Shown: positions 36,211 through 45,017 of the stretch, piece after piece
Position numbering within the stretch: position 1 is the first letter of the stretch
Layout: each line of letters begins with the position of its first letter
Assembly: GCA_028278545.1 (NCBI GenBank)
Contig: JANQED010000165.1
Span: forward strand, 62,001 to 126,000
Length of the DNA stretch: 64,000 nucleotides
Origin: Anaerolineales bacterium
Lineage (GTDB): Bacteria > Chloroflexota > Anaerolineae > Anaerolineales > UBA11858
Direction: 5' to 3'
Position numbers and translations under genes: made by a program
The notes under the pieces: generated by a model
Told to the model about the DNA's origin: nothing
Databases searched by the model: none
What the model saw: the letters and a program-made list of their open reading frames with translations, nothing else

Positions 36211-37997
36211 TGAGTGAGCAGGCGATTACGAAACGAACCCAGTTATTGGTAGATGTCGCCATGGGACGCGAAAAGGCTGATCTGGTAGTCCAGAATGGTT
36301 TGTGGGTGAGCGTCCAATCGGGAGAAATCATCCCTGAGACCGATGTTGCCATCAAGGACGAACGCATCGCCTATGTTGGACCTGATGCCTCCCACACGAT
36401 TGGCGACCAAACCAAGGTGATCGATGCAGAGGGGCGTTACCTCGTCCCTGGGTTGCTGGATGCCCATATGCATGTTGAGTCGGGCATGGTCACTGTGACG
36501 GAGTTCGTGCGGGCTGTGGCCCGGCGTGGCACTACGGGGATGTTCATTGATCCCCATGAAATTGCCAATGTGTTTGGCTTGAAGGGCGTCAAGTTGATGG
36601 TCGATGAGGCTGCTGAGCAGCCAATCCATGTTTGGGTGCAGGTGCCCTCATGCGTACCTTCAGCGCCAGGGCTGGAAACACCAGGTTCGAGCATTTCCCC
36701 CGCAGATGTGGCCGAAGCCATGACATGGGATGGCATTATCGGGCTTGGTGAGATGATGAACTTCCCTGGCGTATTTCTCAGTGATGAGAAAATGCACGCC
36801 GAAATGGCTGCCACGCGCAGTGCCGGTAGAGTGGTCGGTGGGCACTACGCTTCCTTGGACTTAGGATTGCCTTTCCATGGCTATGCAGCAGGCGGGCCTG
36901 AGGATGATCACGAAGGCACTCGCAAGGAAGATGCTATCGCCCGTGTGCGCCAGGGGATGAAGGTGATGATGCGCCTGGGGTCTGCCTGGCATGATGTCGC
37001 AACTCAGGTGCGGGCGGTGATCGACGATGGGCTGGACCCAAGGCATTTCATCCTGTGCACGGATGACTCTCACTCGCAAACCCTCGTTGAAGATGGGCAC
37101 ATGGATAGGGTTGTACGTCACGCCATCGAGCAAGGGCTTGAGCCAATCACTGCAATCCAGATGGCAACCCTGAACACCGCAGAACACTTTGGGGTGGCGC
37201 GCGATTTGGGGTTGATCGCCCCTGGGCGCTACGCTGATATCTTGTTGGTCAGAGACCTCTCAGAGTTCCAGGTTGAGAAAGTCATTGCCAAAGGACAGGT
37301 GATCGCTGAGGACGGTGAACTGCTCGTCGAACTGCCATCGTTCTCCTACCCAGATTGGGCTACGAAATCGGTTCATCTTGGCAAAAAGCTCACCGCGGAA
37401 GATTTCCGGCTGTCGGCTTCTGGCTCTCAATTGACTGCCAATGTCATTGGGGTGGTCGAGAACCAGGCGCCCACGAAACACCTGTGTATGGATGTTCAGG
37501 TGAAAGATGGTGAAGTGCCGGTTGATCTCGAGAAAGATATCCTCAAGATCGCCTTGGTAGAGCGTCACCGGGGCACAGGCGATGTGACCGTAGGGCTGGT
37601 GCATGGATTTGGGTTTGCCGGACGCTGTGCAATTGGTTCGACGGTGGCTCACGACAGCCACCATATGATCGTTGTAGGGACCAGCGAAGAGGATATGGCT
37701 GTCGCTGCCAACACCCTTGGCGAGATCAACGGCGGTCAGATCGTGGTAAAAGACGGCCAGGTGATCGGGCAGGTTGAACTGCCCATCGCTGGACTGATGT
37801 CCAACGAACGCGCTGAAGTTGTTTCCCAAAAAGCCGCCTCCGTATTGGAAGGTTTCAAGGCTTGCGGCTGTACGCTCAATAACCCTAATATGCAGCTTAG
37901 CTTATTGGCTTTGGTGGTTATTCCTGAATTAAGAATTTCGGACCTGGGTTTGGTAGATGTGACCAAATTCGAGTTCGTGCCCGTACTAGAAGAATAG
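36210..37997 (+). CDS. ade: Adenine deaminase 1
   Basis: A 595-aa amidohydrolase starting at the ATG at 36210 (a TTG one codon earlier is not needed). It converts adenine to hypoxanthine and ammonia. DAHMHVES near residue 85 holds the two metal histidines, DPHEIANVFG and GLGEMMNFPG follow, and the ATDD-type Asp motif appears as CTDDSH. The C-terminal beta domain with GFGFAGRCAIGSTVAHDSHH is typical of bacterial Ade. Length is standard. The gene starts the catabolic part of the operon and has a paralogue at 47224. Confidence 0.95.
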   Translation: MSEQAITKRTQLLVDVAMGREKADLVVQNGLWVSVQSGEIIPETDVAIKDERIAYVGPDASHTIGDQTKVIDAEGRYLVPGLLDAHMHVESGMVTVTEFVRAVARRGTTGMFIDPHEIANVFGLKGVKLMVDEAAEQPIHVWVQVPSCVPSAPGLETPGSSISPADVAEAMTWDGIIGLGEMMNFPGVFLSDEKMHAEMAATRSAGRVVGGHYASLDLGLPFHGYAAGGPEDDHEGTRKEDAIARVRQGMKVMMRLGSAWHDVATQVRAVIDDGLDPRHFILCTDDSHSQTLVEDGHMDRVVRHAIEQGLEPITAIQMATLNTAEHFGVARDLGLIAPGRYADILLVRDLSEFQVEKVIAKGQVIAEDGELLVELPSFSYPDWATKSVHLGKKLTAEDFRLSASGSQLTANVIGVVENQAPTKHLCMDVQVKDGEVPVDLEKDILKIALVERHRGTGDVTVGLVHGFGFAGRCAIGSTVAHDSHHMIVVGTSEEDMAVAANTLGEINGGQIVVKDGQVIGQVELPIAGLMSNERAEVVSQKAASVLEGFKACGCTLNNPNMQLSLLALVVIPELRISDLGLVDVTKFEFVPVLEE

Positions 37998-38024
37998 CAG
38001 CACTTTGTCCAGCCTTCTTATCTG

Positions 38025-38741
38025 ATGACTGAATTAAGCCGGTCTGAGCAACTACATAATCAACTAGAGACGATCATCTCTCAGGCTCAACCAGGTCAGC
38101 GGCTGCCTTCAGAACCGCATTTGGCCACACAATTGGGCGTATCGCGCGCTACCTTGCGTGAAGCCATGCGCACTTTTGAAACGCAGGGCCTGCTCCGGCG
38201 TCGCCAGGGTGTGGGGACGTTTGTTGTCCGCCCAACCCAGGTGATCGAAAGCGGCCTGGAAGTTTTGGAGAGTATTGAAACGCTGTCGGAGAGGATCGGA
38301 CTGCCGGTTTCGATGGGGGATTTTCAGATGGTGAGTTGTGCGGCGGATGAGGTTGTCGCCGCGAAGTTGGGCGTGGAGCTGGGCGCGAAAGTGTTGTGCA
38401 TTTCCCGCGTCATTTTGGCTGATGAAAGGCCTGTGGCCTTTTTGGTGGATACTATTCATCCAGGTTTGCTTGTCTCCGAAGAGATTGGAGCCAATTTCAC
38501 AGGTTCAGTATTGGATGTTATGCTCAAACGAGGTGCCCCGGTCTTGGAGCATTCGCGATGTGAGATCAACGCCGTTGCTGCTGATGGGGATGTGGCCCGC
38601 GCGTTGGATATTCAACGCGGTGATTCGGTTCTGCGTTTTGAATCGCTGCTGTATAGTATCGAGGGCAAGCCGGTTGATTATTCGTTTAGTTATTTTTTGC
38701 CAGGTTATTTTCGGTTTCATGTCGTCAGGAGAGTAGGTTGA
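38025..38741 (+). CDS. GntR family regulator with UTRA domain (HutC subfamily)
   Basis: A 238-aa regulator: winged HTH at about 10-72 (QRLPSEPHLATQLGVSRATLREAM, then LLRRRQGVGTFVV) and a UTRA effector domain at about 90-235. UTRA domains bind small metabolites such as urocanate or sugar phosphates; here a purine intermediate is a reasonable guess. No ribosome binding site is clear. It is the likely binder of the palindromes at 34374, 34418 and 56030. The half-site spacing there (GTnnnAC) is more FadR-like than the usual HutC GTnnnnAC form, so this link needs proof. Confidence 0.92.
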   Translation: MTELSRSEQLHNQLETIISQAQPGQRLPSEPHLATQLGVSRATLREAMRTFETQGLLRRRQGVGTFVVRPTQVIESGLEVLESIETLSERIGLPVSMGDFQMVSCAADEVVAAKLGVELGAKVLCISRVILADERPVAFLVDTIHPGLLVSEEIGANFTGSVLDVMLKRGAPVLEHSRCEINAVAADGDVARALDIQRGDSVLRFESLLYSIEGKPVDYSFSYFLPGYFRFHVVRRVG

Positions 38742-38828
38742 TGAGTTGAGAGTTAGGGGTTGGGAGTCTGCGAAGATGACTCCTGCCTCCTACCACCTAA
38801 CTCATAATTCCTAATTGGAGGTTTTGAA
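38742..38828 (+). repeat. Nested inverted repeats between regulator and carbamoyltransferase
   Basis: GAGTTAGG (38750-38757) pairs with CCTAACTC (38796-38803), and inside it GGAGTC (38763-38768) pairs with GACTCC (38778-38783). The spacer resembles the GT/AG-rich filler also seen at 39783-39824. No T run; an intercistronic stem, perhaps for mRNA processing. The GGAGG ribosome binding site of the next gene follows it. Confidence 0.5.
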
Positions 38829-39782
38829 ATGCGTAGTTTTTTAGGTCGTGACATCTTATCTTTGAAAGATTTCGAGCGGAACGAGTTTTTCCATGTCTTT
38901 GAGGCCGCGGAGCAGTTGGAGCCCATCGCCCGGAATCGCCGCAATGCAGATCTTCTGAAAGAGAAGACCCTGGTTACAGCCTTTTATCAACCCAGTACCC
39001 GCACCCGCCTGGCCCATGAAGCGGCCATGATCCGTCTAGGAGGTCAGGTGACCGGCTTTGCCGATGCCAAGATGACCCGGGCTGGCGACTTCTATCAGGA
39101 GTCGGTAAAGGACACCGTCAAGATGTTGGAATTCTATGGCGATGTAATTGTGATGCGGCACTTCCAACTGGGCGCGCCTCACGAGGCAGCTAAATGGTCA
39201 TCCGTGCCTATCATCAATGGCGGTGATGGCTGGGGCGAGCACCCTACCCAAATTCTGACCGACCTTTACACCGTTCTGCGTGAAAAAGGCCGCATCGATG
39301 GTCTGCGTTGGGTAGCCGTCGGGGATATGCGCATGCGCACCATGCACTCCCTTGGTCATGCTCTGACCCAATTTGATTGCCCCATCACCTTTGTAGCCCC
39401 GCCAGGGATGGAAATGCCTGAGAATTACCAAGAAGACTTCTCATCCATGGGCCTTGACTTCGGGTTTGCAGATCACGTTGGTGATGTGATTGCGGATGCC
39501 GATGTCATTTTAGTCGAACCGACCGTTCAGCCCGATTACACAAAGTCCCGTGATGAGCGCGACGGTGATGCAGGGATGACCCCAGAGAATTTCAAGATCA
39601 CGCGCGATCTGCTTGTTAACAAGGCCAAGTCCGATGCCATCTTGTTGCACTCTCTCCCCCGAATGGATGAGATTCCTCCCGATGTTGACATCACCCGCTG
39701 GTCTCGCTATTGGCAGGAGGCTTTCAATGGCGTTGTCATGCGCATGGCGCTCTTGGCCTTGGTTCTTGGAGCGATGGAGTAG
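38829..39782 (+). CDS. Aspartate carbamoyltransferase-like enzyme
   Basis: A 317-aa carbamoyltransferase. The carbamoyl-phosphate site STRTR is at residues 56-60 and HPTQ at 138-141; HSLPRMDEIP near 275 is of the aspartate-transcarbamoylase type (usually HPLPR). Standing alone, it might be PyrB of pyrimidine synthesis. Here it sits between a GntR regulator and a YgeW-like gene with carbamate kinase behind it, which favours a catabolic role, running in reverse to make carbamoyl phosphate from a ureido compound. GGAGG precedes the ATG. Confidence 0.85.
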   Translation: MRSFLGRDILSLKDFERNEFFHVFEAAEQLEPIARNRRNADLLKEKTLVTAFYQPSTRTRLAHEAAMIRLGGQVTGFADAKMTRAGDFYQESVKDTVKMLEFYGDVIVMRHFQLGAPHEAAKWSSVPIINGGDGWGEHPTQILTDLYTVLREKGRIDGLRWVAVGDMRMRTMHSLGHALTQFDCPITFVAPPGMEMPENYQEDFSSMGLDFGFADHVGDVIADADVILVEPTVQPDYTKSRDERDGDAGMTPENFKITRDLLVNKAKSDAILLHSLPRMDEIPPDVDITRWSRYWQEAFNGVVMRMALLALVLGAME

Positions 39783-39824
39783 GTAGTTGGGTAGTTTGAT
39801 ACTAGGTAACTAGGAGACTAAAAG

Positions 39825-40805
39825 ATGCAAAGTGATTTGAGAGGTCGAGATCTAATCGGCGATCTGGATTTCAGCAAAGAAGAGGTCGAAACGATTCTGG
39901 ATGTGGCTTGGGATTTGAAGCGCAAGAGGGCCTTAGGCGAACCCCACGCCTATCTCCGAGACAAAGTGCTGGCGATGTTGTTCTTCTTCTCCAGCACGCG
40001 TACCCGCGGCTCCTTCGAGGCCGGTATGGCTCAACTGGGGGGTCATGCGGCTTTTGTCGAGAGCCGGACAACCCAAATCTCCCACGGCGACACCGAGCGC
40101 GAGATGGGCGAAATCTTTGGGCGTTATTTCGATGGTATTGCCATCCGCCATGTGGATTGGGGGATCGGCAATCGTTACCTGAATTTGGTGGCTGAGGCAT
40201 CGCGTGTTCCGGTGCTCAATATGCAGTGCGAGATCTACCATCCCCACCAGTGCCTGGCTGATATTATGACCATCATGGAGAAAAAGGGCCGCGACCTGCG
40301 CGGCAGGAAGATGGTGGTATCCTGGGCGTATGCATCGTCTTATCTAAAGCCGATTTCAGTGCCGCAATCGCTGATCCTGCAGATGCCGCGCTTTGGGTTG
40401 GATGTGGTTTTGGCGCATCCTCCTGAATTCAAGCTGATGCCGGACATCATGGATCAGGCTCAGGAGCAGGCCCGCAAGTTCAAGACCGGGTTCGAGGTTG
40501 TCGATGATATGGAAGAGGCTTTCAAGGACGCTGATATCATCTACGCGAAGTCCTGGGGACCATTGCTGACCACTCATGACCCTGAAGAAGGGAAAGCGAT
40601 CCAGGATAAATATGAGAGTTGGATCACCGATGCCCGCAAGATGGCTCTTGCCAAAGATGATGCCATCTATATGCACCCCTTGCCAGCCGACCGGGATATC
40701 GAGGTCACCAGCGAAGTCATGGATGGACCCAATTCTGTCGTCTTCGATGAAGCCGAAAACCGTATGCATGCCCAAAAGGCCGTGATGGCCCTGACGATGA
40801 GGTAG
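39825..40805 (+). CDS. YgeW-like carbamoyltransferase
   Basis: A 326-aa knotted-type carbamoyltransferase. SSTRTR (56-61) binds carbamoyl phosphate; HPHQ (139-142) stands where HPTQ or HPCQ is usual; VSWAYASSYLKPISVPQS and MHPLPADRDIEVT, with FDEAENRMHAQKA, closely match the E. coli YgeW group. YgeW belongs to the anaerobic purine pathway and is thought to phosphorolyse a carbamoylated diaminopropionate-type intermediate. AGGAG precedes the ATG. Carbamate kinase starts 5 bases after its stop. Confidence 0.9.
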   Translation: MQSDLRGRDLIGDLDFSKEEVETILDVAWDLKRKRALGEPHAYLRDKVLAMLFFFSSTRTRGSFEAGMAQLGGHAAFVESRTTQISHGDTEREMGEIFGRYFDGIAIRHVDWGIGNRYLNLVAEASRVPVLNMQCEIYHPHQCLADIMTIMEKKGRDLRGRKMVVSWAYASSYLKPISVPQSLILQMPRFGLDVVLAHPPEFKLMPDIMDQAQEQARKFKTGFEVVDDMEEAFKDADIIYAKSWGPLLTTHDPEEGKAIQDKYESWITDARKMALAKDDAIYMHPLPADRDIEVTSEVMDGPNSVVFDEAENRMHAQKAVMALTMR

Positions 40806-40809
40806 TTCG

Positions 40810-41754
40810 ATGACAGAGAGAAAAGTCGCTGTTGTTGCCGTTGGCGGTAACGCCCTTATTATTGACAAGAACAAGAAATCCATTCCCGATCAGTTTGATG
40901 CCGTCAAACAAACGATGAGTCATATCGCGGGGATGATTGAAGCGGGGTGGGATGTGGTCGTCACGCATGGTAATGGCCCTCAAGTTGGCTTCATTCTGCG
41001 CCGTTCAGAACTTGCGATGCATGAACTGCATCCCGTCCCCCTGGACTATTGCGGCGCGGACACGCAGGGCGCTATTGGATATATGGCGCAGAAGGCGCTG
41101 CGCAACGAGTTCAAGAAGCGTGGCATGGACAAGCAGGCTGTTACTGTAGTGACGCAGGTTCAGGTCGATGCGGCTGACCCCGCTTTTCAGAAACCGACCA
41201 AACCGGTCGGCTCCTTCTTGGATGAAGCAACCGCCAGGGAGCGCATGGTTGAGGGGCAGGATTTCGTCGAAGATGCAGGCCGCGGTTGGCGTCGCGTAGT
41301 CCCCTCGCCGCTCCCAATCAATATCATTGAAGTAGATGCCATTAAGAACTTGATCAGCGATGGTTTCACGGTGATCGGTGTCGGTGGCGGCGGTATTCCT
41401 GTTGTTGAAAAAGAGAATGGGAACTTGCGCGGTGTGGAGGCAGTGATCGACAAAGATTTTGCCTCTGGTTTGCTCGCCAATTTGATCGATGCTGACCTGC
41501 TGCTCATCTCCACCGCGGTCGAGAAAGTTGCCATCAACTTTAACAAGCCTGACCAACAATGGCTCGATCAGTTGACCATAGCCGAAGCTGAAAAATACAT
41601 CGAAGAAGGCCATTTTGCCCCTGGCAGCATGCTGCCCAAGATTCAGGCGATTGTCAAATTCCTGAAAGAGGGCGGCAAGCAGGCATTGGTCACAGACCCC
41701 GAGAATATCGGGCGTGCATTGCGCGGCGAGACGGGGACCTGGATTGCCCCTTGA
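40810..41754 (+). CDS. arcC: Carbamate kinase
   Basis: A 314-aa amino-acid kinase fold enzyme: AVGGNALI at the start, VVTHGNGPQVG for substrate binding, GVGGGGIPV and IDKDFASGLLA for ATP and Mg. It converts carbamoyl phosphate and ADP to ATP and carbamate (ammonia + CO2). It is the ATP-yielding step for the two carbamoyltransferases upstream. It starts 5 bases after the YgeW-like gene; no arginine deiminase (arcA) is present, so this is not an arginine pathway. Confidence 0.95.
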   Translation: MTERKVAVVAVGGNALIIDKNKKSIPDQFDAVKQTMSHIAGMIEAGWDVVVTHGNGPQVGFILRRSELAMHELHPVPLDYCGADTQGAIGYMAQKALRNEFKKRGMDKQAVTVVTQVQVDAADPAFQKPTKPVGSFLDEATARERMVEGQDFVEDAGRGWRRVVPSPLPINIIEVDAIKNLISDGFTVIGVGGGGIPVVEKENGNLRGVEAVIDKDFASGLLANLIDADLLLISTAVEKVAINFNKPDQQWLDQLTIAEAEKYIEEGHFAPGSMLPKIQAIVKFLKEGGKQALVTDPENIGRALRGETGTWIAP

Positions 41755-42034
41755 TGGTTGTTCCATCAGGCACCCGTGTTGCTCTCCGCTTATCAAGACA
41801 ACGAGCCGTCAATGATCGGTCTTGCACGGGCACTTCGCCCGAATTTAGTTGCTGATTGTCTGAGAGAATCAGGAAAAAAGCAAATGGTGAGTTTATCTTT
41901 TTGGCTGTATCATATCACCAAGTTATTTGCCGAACCTGATGGTTTATGAAAGGAGGTGATATCCATACAAAATACGTGCAGTTTAGTGATATCCTAAGAT
42001 AGTTTCGATCAAACATTTCGGAGGAGTTACGAAA
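41755..42034 (+). promoter_or_regulatory. Intergenic region before the importer, with SD-like site and direct repeat
   Basis: AAGGAGGTGAT (about 41950-41960) matches the 16S anti-SD but no start codon lies at the proper distance. GTGATATCC occurs at 41956-41964 and again at 41986-41994, 30 bases apart. A TTGTCTGA half-site (about 41857) recalls the operators elsewhere. A separate promoter for the binding protein is likely here; I cannot fix it. Confidence 0.35.
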
Positions 42035-43321
42035 ATGAAAAACAAATTATTATGGATCTTCAGCATTTTGCTCGTGGCAGCCATGCTGCTGAGCGCATGT
42101 GCCCCTACCGAGGCCCCCGAGGCCGAAGAGCCTGCCGCAGAAGAAGCGATGGCTGAGGAGGCGGAGGCCGAAGCTGAAGAGGCCGAAGAACCTGCCGAAA
42201 CCGGCGGATTGATGATCCCCGATATCGAAGAAGGCAAGTTCAATGTCGCAGTAGTGATGCTCAGCAACCACGATGATGGCGGCTGGTCCCAGGCCCAATG
42301 GGATGGCATCAACTATGTTGCGGAAAACGTTGATGGTGTTCACACCGCTTATATGGAACTGGTCGCAGAAGGTGCGGACTCTGAGCAGGTATTCCGTGCA
42401 CTTGCCCGCAAGGGCTTTGACCTGATCTTCGGTGGTTCGTTCGGTTATATGGATGCCATGGAAGTCGTCGCTGAGGAATTCCCCGACACGGGTTTCGTCC
42501 ACATCAGCGGCTACAAATCCAATATGACCAACTTCGGCAATCTGTTTGGCGCTATGGAAGATATGAAGTACCTGGCCGGCATGTTGGCTGGTTCACGCGC
42601 CATGGTAGACGGTGCTGATAAAGTCGGCGGTATGGCTACTTTCACGATCCCAGAAGAATTCCGCCTGTTCAATGCTTATGCTTTGGGTGTTCAGAAGACT
42701 TGCCCGGATTGTACGGTGGATATCCGCTGGATCTACACCTGGCATGACCCGATTATCGAGCGTGAAGGCGCCGATTCGCTCTTTGATGCCGGTTCACACG
42801 TCGTTATGACGGGCGCCGACACCCCCGCCGCGGCTTTGGCGGCTGCTGATCGTGAAGGTGTTTTCGGCATCAACTACGACTGGATTGGTGGCTGCACCCT
42901 TGATGAATGCCTGACCGCTCCCTATTGGGTTTGGGGTCCAGTGTTTGCCGACATCACCGAAGCTGCTATGGCCGGTACCTATGAGTATGGATGGCACTAC
43001 TTCGAGGCCTCCGATGGTGGCTTGGGTCTGTATGGCTTCATGGAAGGTCAAGAACCACAGCCTGGTGTTCTCGATCTGCCTGAGGAAGATGTCCAATTGG
43101 TGCGTGATACCCTGGCCGCCATGTTGGCTGGTGAGTTCACCCGCTTCGACATCTTCACCGGCCCCATCTACGATAACCAGGGCAACTTGGTCATCGAGGA
43201 GGGCAAGAGCTTCCAATACAACGACATCGATCAGTTCGCACCAGGTGCTCCCGGCCTCGAGGCCGAATACGGCATGTTCTGGTGGAACGAGAACATTAAC
43301 GCTGATTTGCCCGACCTCTAA
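42035..43321 (+). CDS. BMP-family nucleoside-binding lipoprotein of ABC importer
   Basis: A 428-aa substrate-binding lipoprotein. The signal peptide ends in LLSAC, with lipidated Cys at residue 22, followed by a very acidic Glu/Ala linker (about 25-57). The mature domain (about 66-425) has the Bmp/PnrA pattern: VAVVMLSNHDDGGWSQAQWDG, IFGGSFGYMDAM and a C-terminal GP-x-YDNQG. Relatives (PnrA, BmpA, Med, YufN) bind purine nucleosides. GGAGGAG precedes the ATG. A terminator-like hairpin after the gene should give it higher expression than the rest of the importer. Confidence 0.93.
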   Translation: MKNKLLWIFSILLVAAMLLSACAPTEAPEAEEPAAEEAMAEEAEAEAEEAEEPAETGGLMIPDIEEGKFNVAVVMLSNHDDGGWSQAQWDGINYVAENVDGVHTAYMELVAEGADSEQVFRALARKGFDLIFGGSFGYMDAMEVVAEEFPDTGFVHISGYKSNMTNFGNLFGAMEDMKYLAGMLAGSRAMVDGADKVGGMATFTIPEEFRLFNAYALGVQKTCPDCTVDIRWIYTWHDPIIEREGADSLFDAGSHVVMTGADTPAAALAAADREGVFGINYDWIGGCTLDECLTAPYWVWGPVFADITEAAMAGTYEYGWHYFEASDGGLGLYGFMEGQEPQPGVLDLPEEDVQLVRDTLAAMLAGEFTRFDIFTGPIYDNQGNLVIEEGKSFQYNDIDQFAPGAPGLEAEYGMFWWNENINADLPDL

Positions 43322-43335
43322 AAATTTATGAGTAT

Positions 43336-43369
43336 GCGAGTGGACGCTACCTTGCGTCCACTCGCTTTT
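43336..43369 (+). terminator. Hairpin between binding protein and ATPase genes
   Basis: GCGAGTGGACGC and GCGTCCACTCGC form a perfect 12-bp stem with a 6-base loop, followed by only TTTT. A partial terminator here would let most transcripts stop after the binding protein. Confidence 0.75.
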
Positions 43370-43459
43370 CCCATTTGTGTATTCTCAAGAAACTCTTCTA
43401 GCAATCATACAGTTTTTCTTTGTTCCTATCCACCAATACTCGAAAGCGGTGAGAATCTT

Positions 43460-45016
43460 ATGGATCAAGTGAATTCAACGAACGGCTATAAAAATGTTGT
43501 CAGTATGAGGGGCATCATCAAACGTTTTCCAGGCGTCCTGGCCAATGATCAGGTCGATTTTGATCTTCGTCAAGGCGAAGTCCATGCGCTCCTCGGCGAA
43601 AATGGAGCCGGAAAGAGCACGTTGATGAATGTGCTGGCCGGTTTGTATCGTGCAGAAGGGGGGACGACCATGGTGCATGGGCAGGTAGTGAACTTTGGTT
43701 CCCCGCGTGAGGCGATTGAGGCCGGGATAGGCATGGTTCACCAGCATTTTATGCTGGTCCCTTCCCAAAGTGTCACTGAGAACGTCTTGTTGGGATTGGA
43801 CGAACCGCGTTTCCGTATGAACTTGAGTCGCTACAACCGCAAGATCGAGGAAATCGCCCAACAATATGGACTTCACGTTGATCCTGCTGCCAGAATATGG
43901 CAGCTCACAGTGGGAGAGCAGCAGCGTGTAGAGATCTTGAAGATGCTCTACCGTGGGGCGGATGTCTTGATTATGGATGAACCTACTGCGGTTCTGGCCC
44001 CCAGCGAAATCGAGGAGTTGTTCAAAACCTTGCGCTCTATGACCGTTCAGGGCAAATCGATTGTCTTTATCAGTCACAAGCTGCACGAGGTGATGGATAT
44101 CTCTGATCGGGTAACGGTGCTGCAGAAGGGTAAGGTCACTTCTGCGGGAATCGAAACCAAGGATATCACCCGGGCGGATCTGGCTCGCCTGATGGTTGGC
44201 CGTGATGTGGTCTTTCGGGTTGAAAAGAAAGCCGTTGACGCTGGTGATGTCGTGCTTTCGGTGGAAGACTTGAAAGCCGATAATGATAAAGGCTTGCCAG
44301 CCCTCAATGGGGTCAGTTTGGAAGTGCGCCAGGGCGAGATTGTCGGGTTGGCGGGTGTTGCTGGCAACGGTCAAAGTGAACTGGCAGAGACCCTCGCCGG
44401 GCTGCGTCTGGCCCTGGAGGGCAGGATCACCGTCAACTCCCAGGACGCGACCAATAAACCCGTCAAATTAGGCATTCGCCAGGGTATCTCCCTGATCCCA
44501 GCGGACCGCACCCAGGTGGGCACAGCACCCAATTTGAGTGTTACCGATAACGTCATCATGAAGAATTACGACCAGGAACCCATCGGGCAGGGTTGGATAG
44601 TCAATTCTTTAGAAGCGATCAAATATGCCTCTGAGCTAAAAGAAGCTTACGACATCATAGTGCCAAACATAGATACCTCGGTGCGATTGCTTTCCGGCGG
44701 AAACCTGCAAAAAGTGATCCTGGCGCGTGAGATTTCCAGTGAACCCAGGCTGATGATTGCCGTCCAGCCTACCCGCGGCCTGGATGTGGGTGCCATTGAG
44801 GGCGTGCAAAAGCTGCTTTTGGCGCAGCGGGAGGCTGGGGCTGCCATCTTGTTGATCTCAGAAGAACTAGAGGAACTATTATCCCTGAGTGATCGCATCT
44901 ATGTCATCTATGAGGGTGAAATCATGGGCGAAGTTGTAGATGGCGATATCGATAAGATCGGCCAGATGATGACGGGGACTCGATTGGAGCAAATCGAGGC
45001 ACAAGGAGTGGCATAA
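43460..45016 (+). CDS. Double-cassette ABC ATPase of the BMP importer
   Basis: A 518-aa protein starting at MDQVNST (43460). Two ABC domains are fused: domain 1 has Walker A GENGAGKST and signature LTVGEQQRVEI, with Walker B LIMDEPTA; domain 2 has a degenerate glycine loop (GVAGNGQSE) and a better signature LSGGNLQKVIL. This RbsA/YufO-like asymmetry is normal for ribose- and nucleoside-type importers. Pairs with the two permeases that follow. GGTGAG is a weak ribosome binding site. Confidence 0.94.
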   Translation: MDQVNSTNGYKNVVSMRGIIKRFPGVLANDQVDFDLRQGEVHALLGENGAGKSTLMNVLAGLYRAEGGTTMVHGQVVNFGSPREAIEAGIGMVHQHFMLVPSQSVTENVLLGLDEPRFRMNLSRYNRKIEEIAQQYGLHVDPAARIWQLTVGEQQRVEILKMLYRGADVLIMDEPTAVLAPSEIEELFKTLRSMTVQGKSIVFISHKLHEVMDISDRVTVLQKGKVTSAGIETKDITRADLARLMVGRDVVFRVEKKAVDAGDVVLSVEDLKADNDKGLPALNGVSLEVRQGEIVGLAGVAGNGQSELAETLAGLRLALEGRITVNSQDATNKPVKLGIRQGISLIPADRTQVGTAPNLSVTDNVIMKNYDQEPIGQGWIVNSLEAIKYASELKEAYDIIVPNIDTSVRLLSGGNLQKVILAREISSEPRLMIAVQPTRGLDVGAIEGVQKLLLAQREAGAAILLISEELEELLSLSDRIYVIYEGEIMGEVVDGDIDKIGQMMTGTRLEQIEAQGVA

Positions 45017-45017
45017 G

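Noticed and set aside
38829-39782. Naming this gene pyrB outright
   Set aside because: Context is catabolic; the motif set alone cannot decide between PyrB and a YgeW-like role.
41758-41949. A 63-codon frame after carbamate kinase
   Set aside because: Non-ATG start, no ribosome binding site, no conserved pattern.
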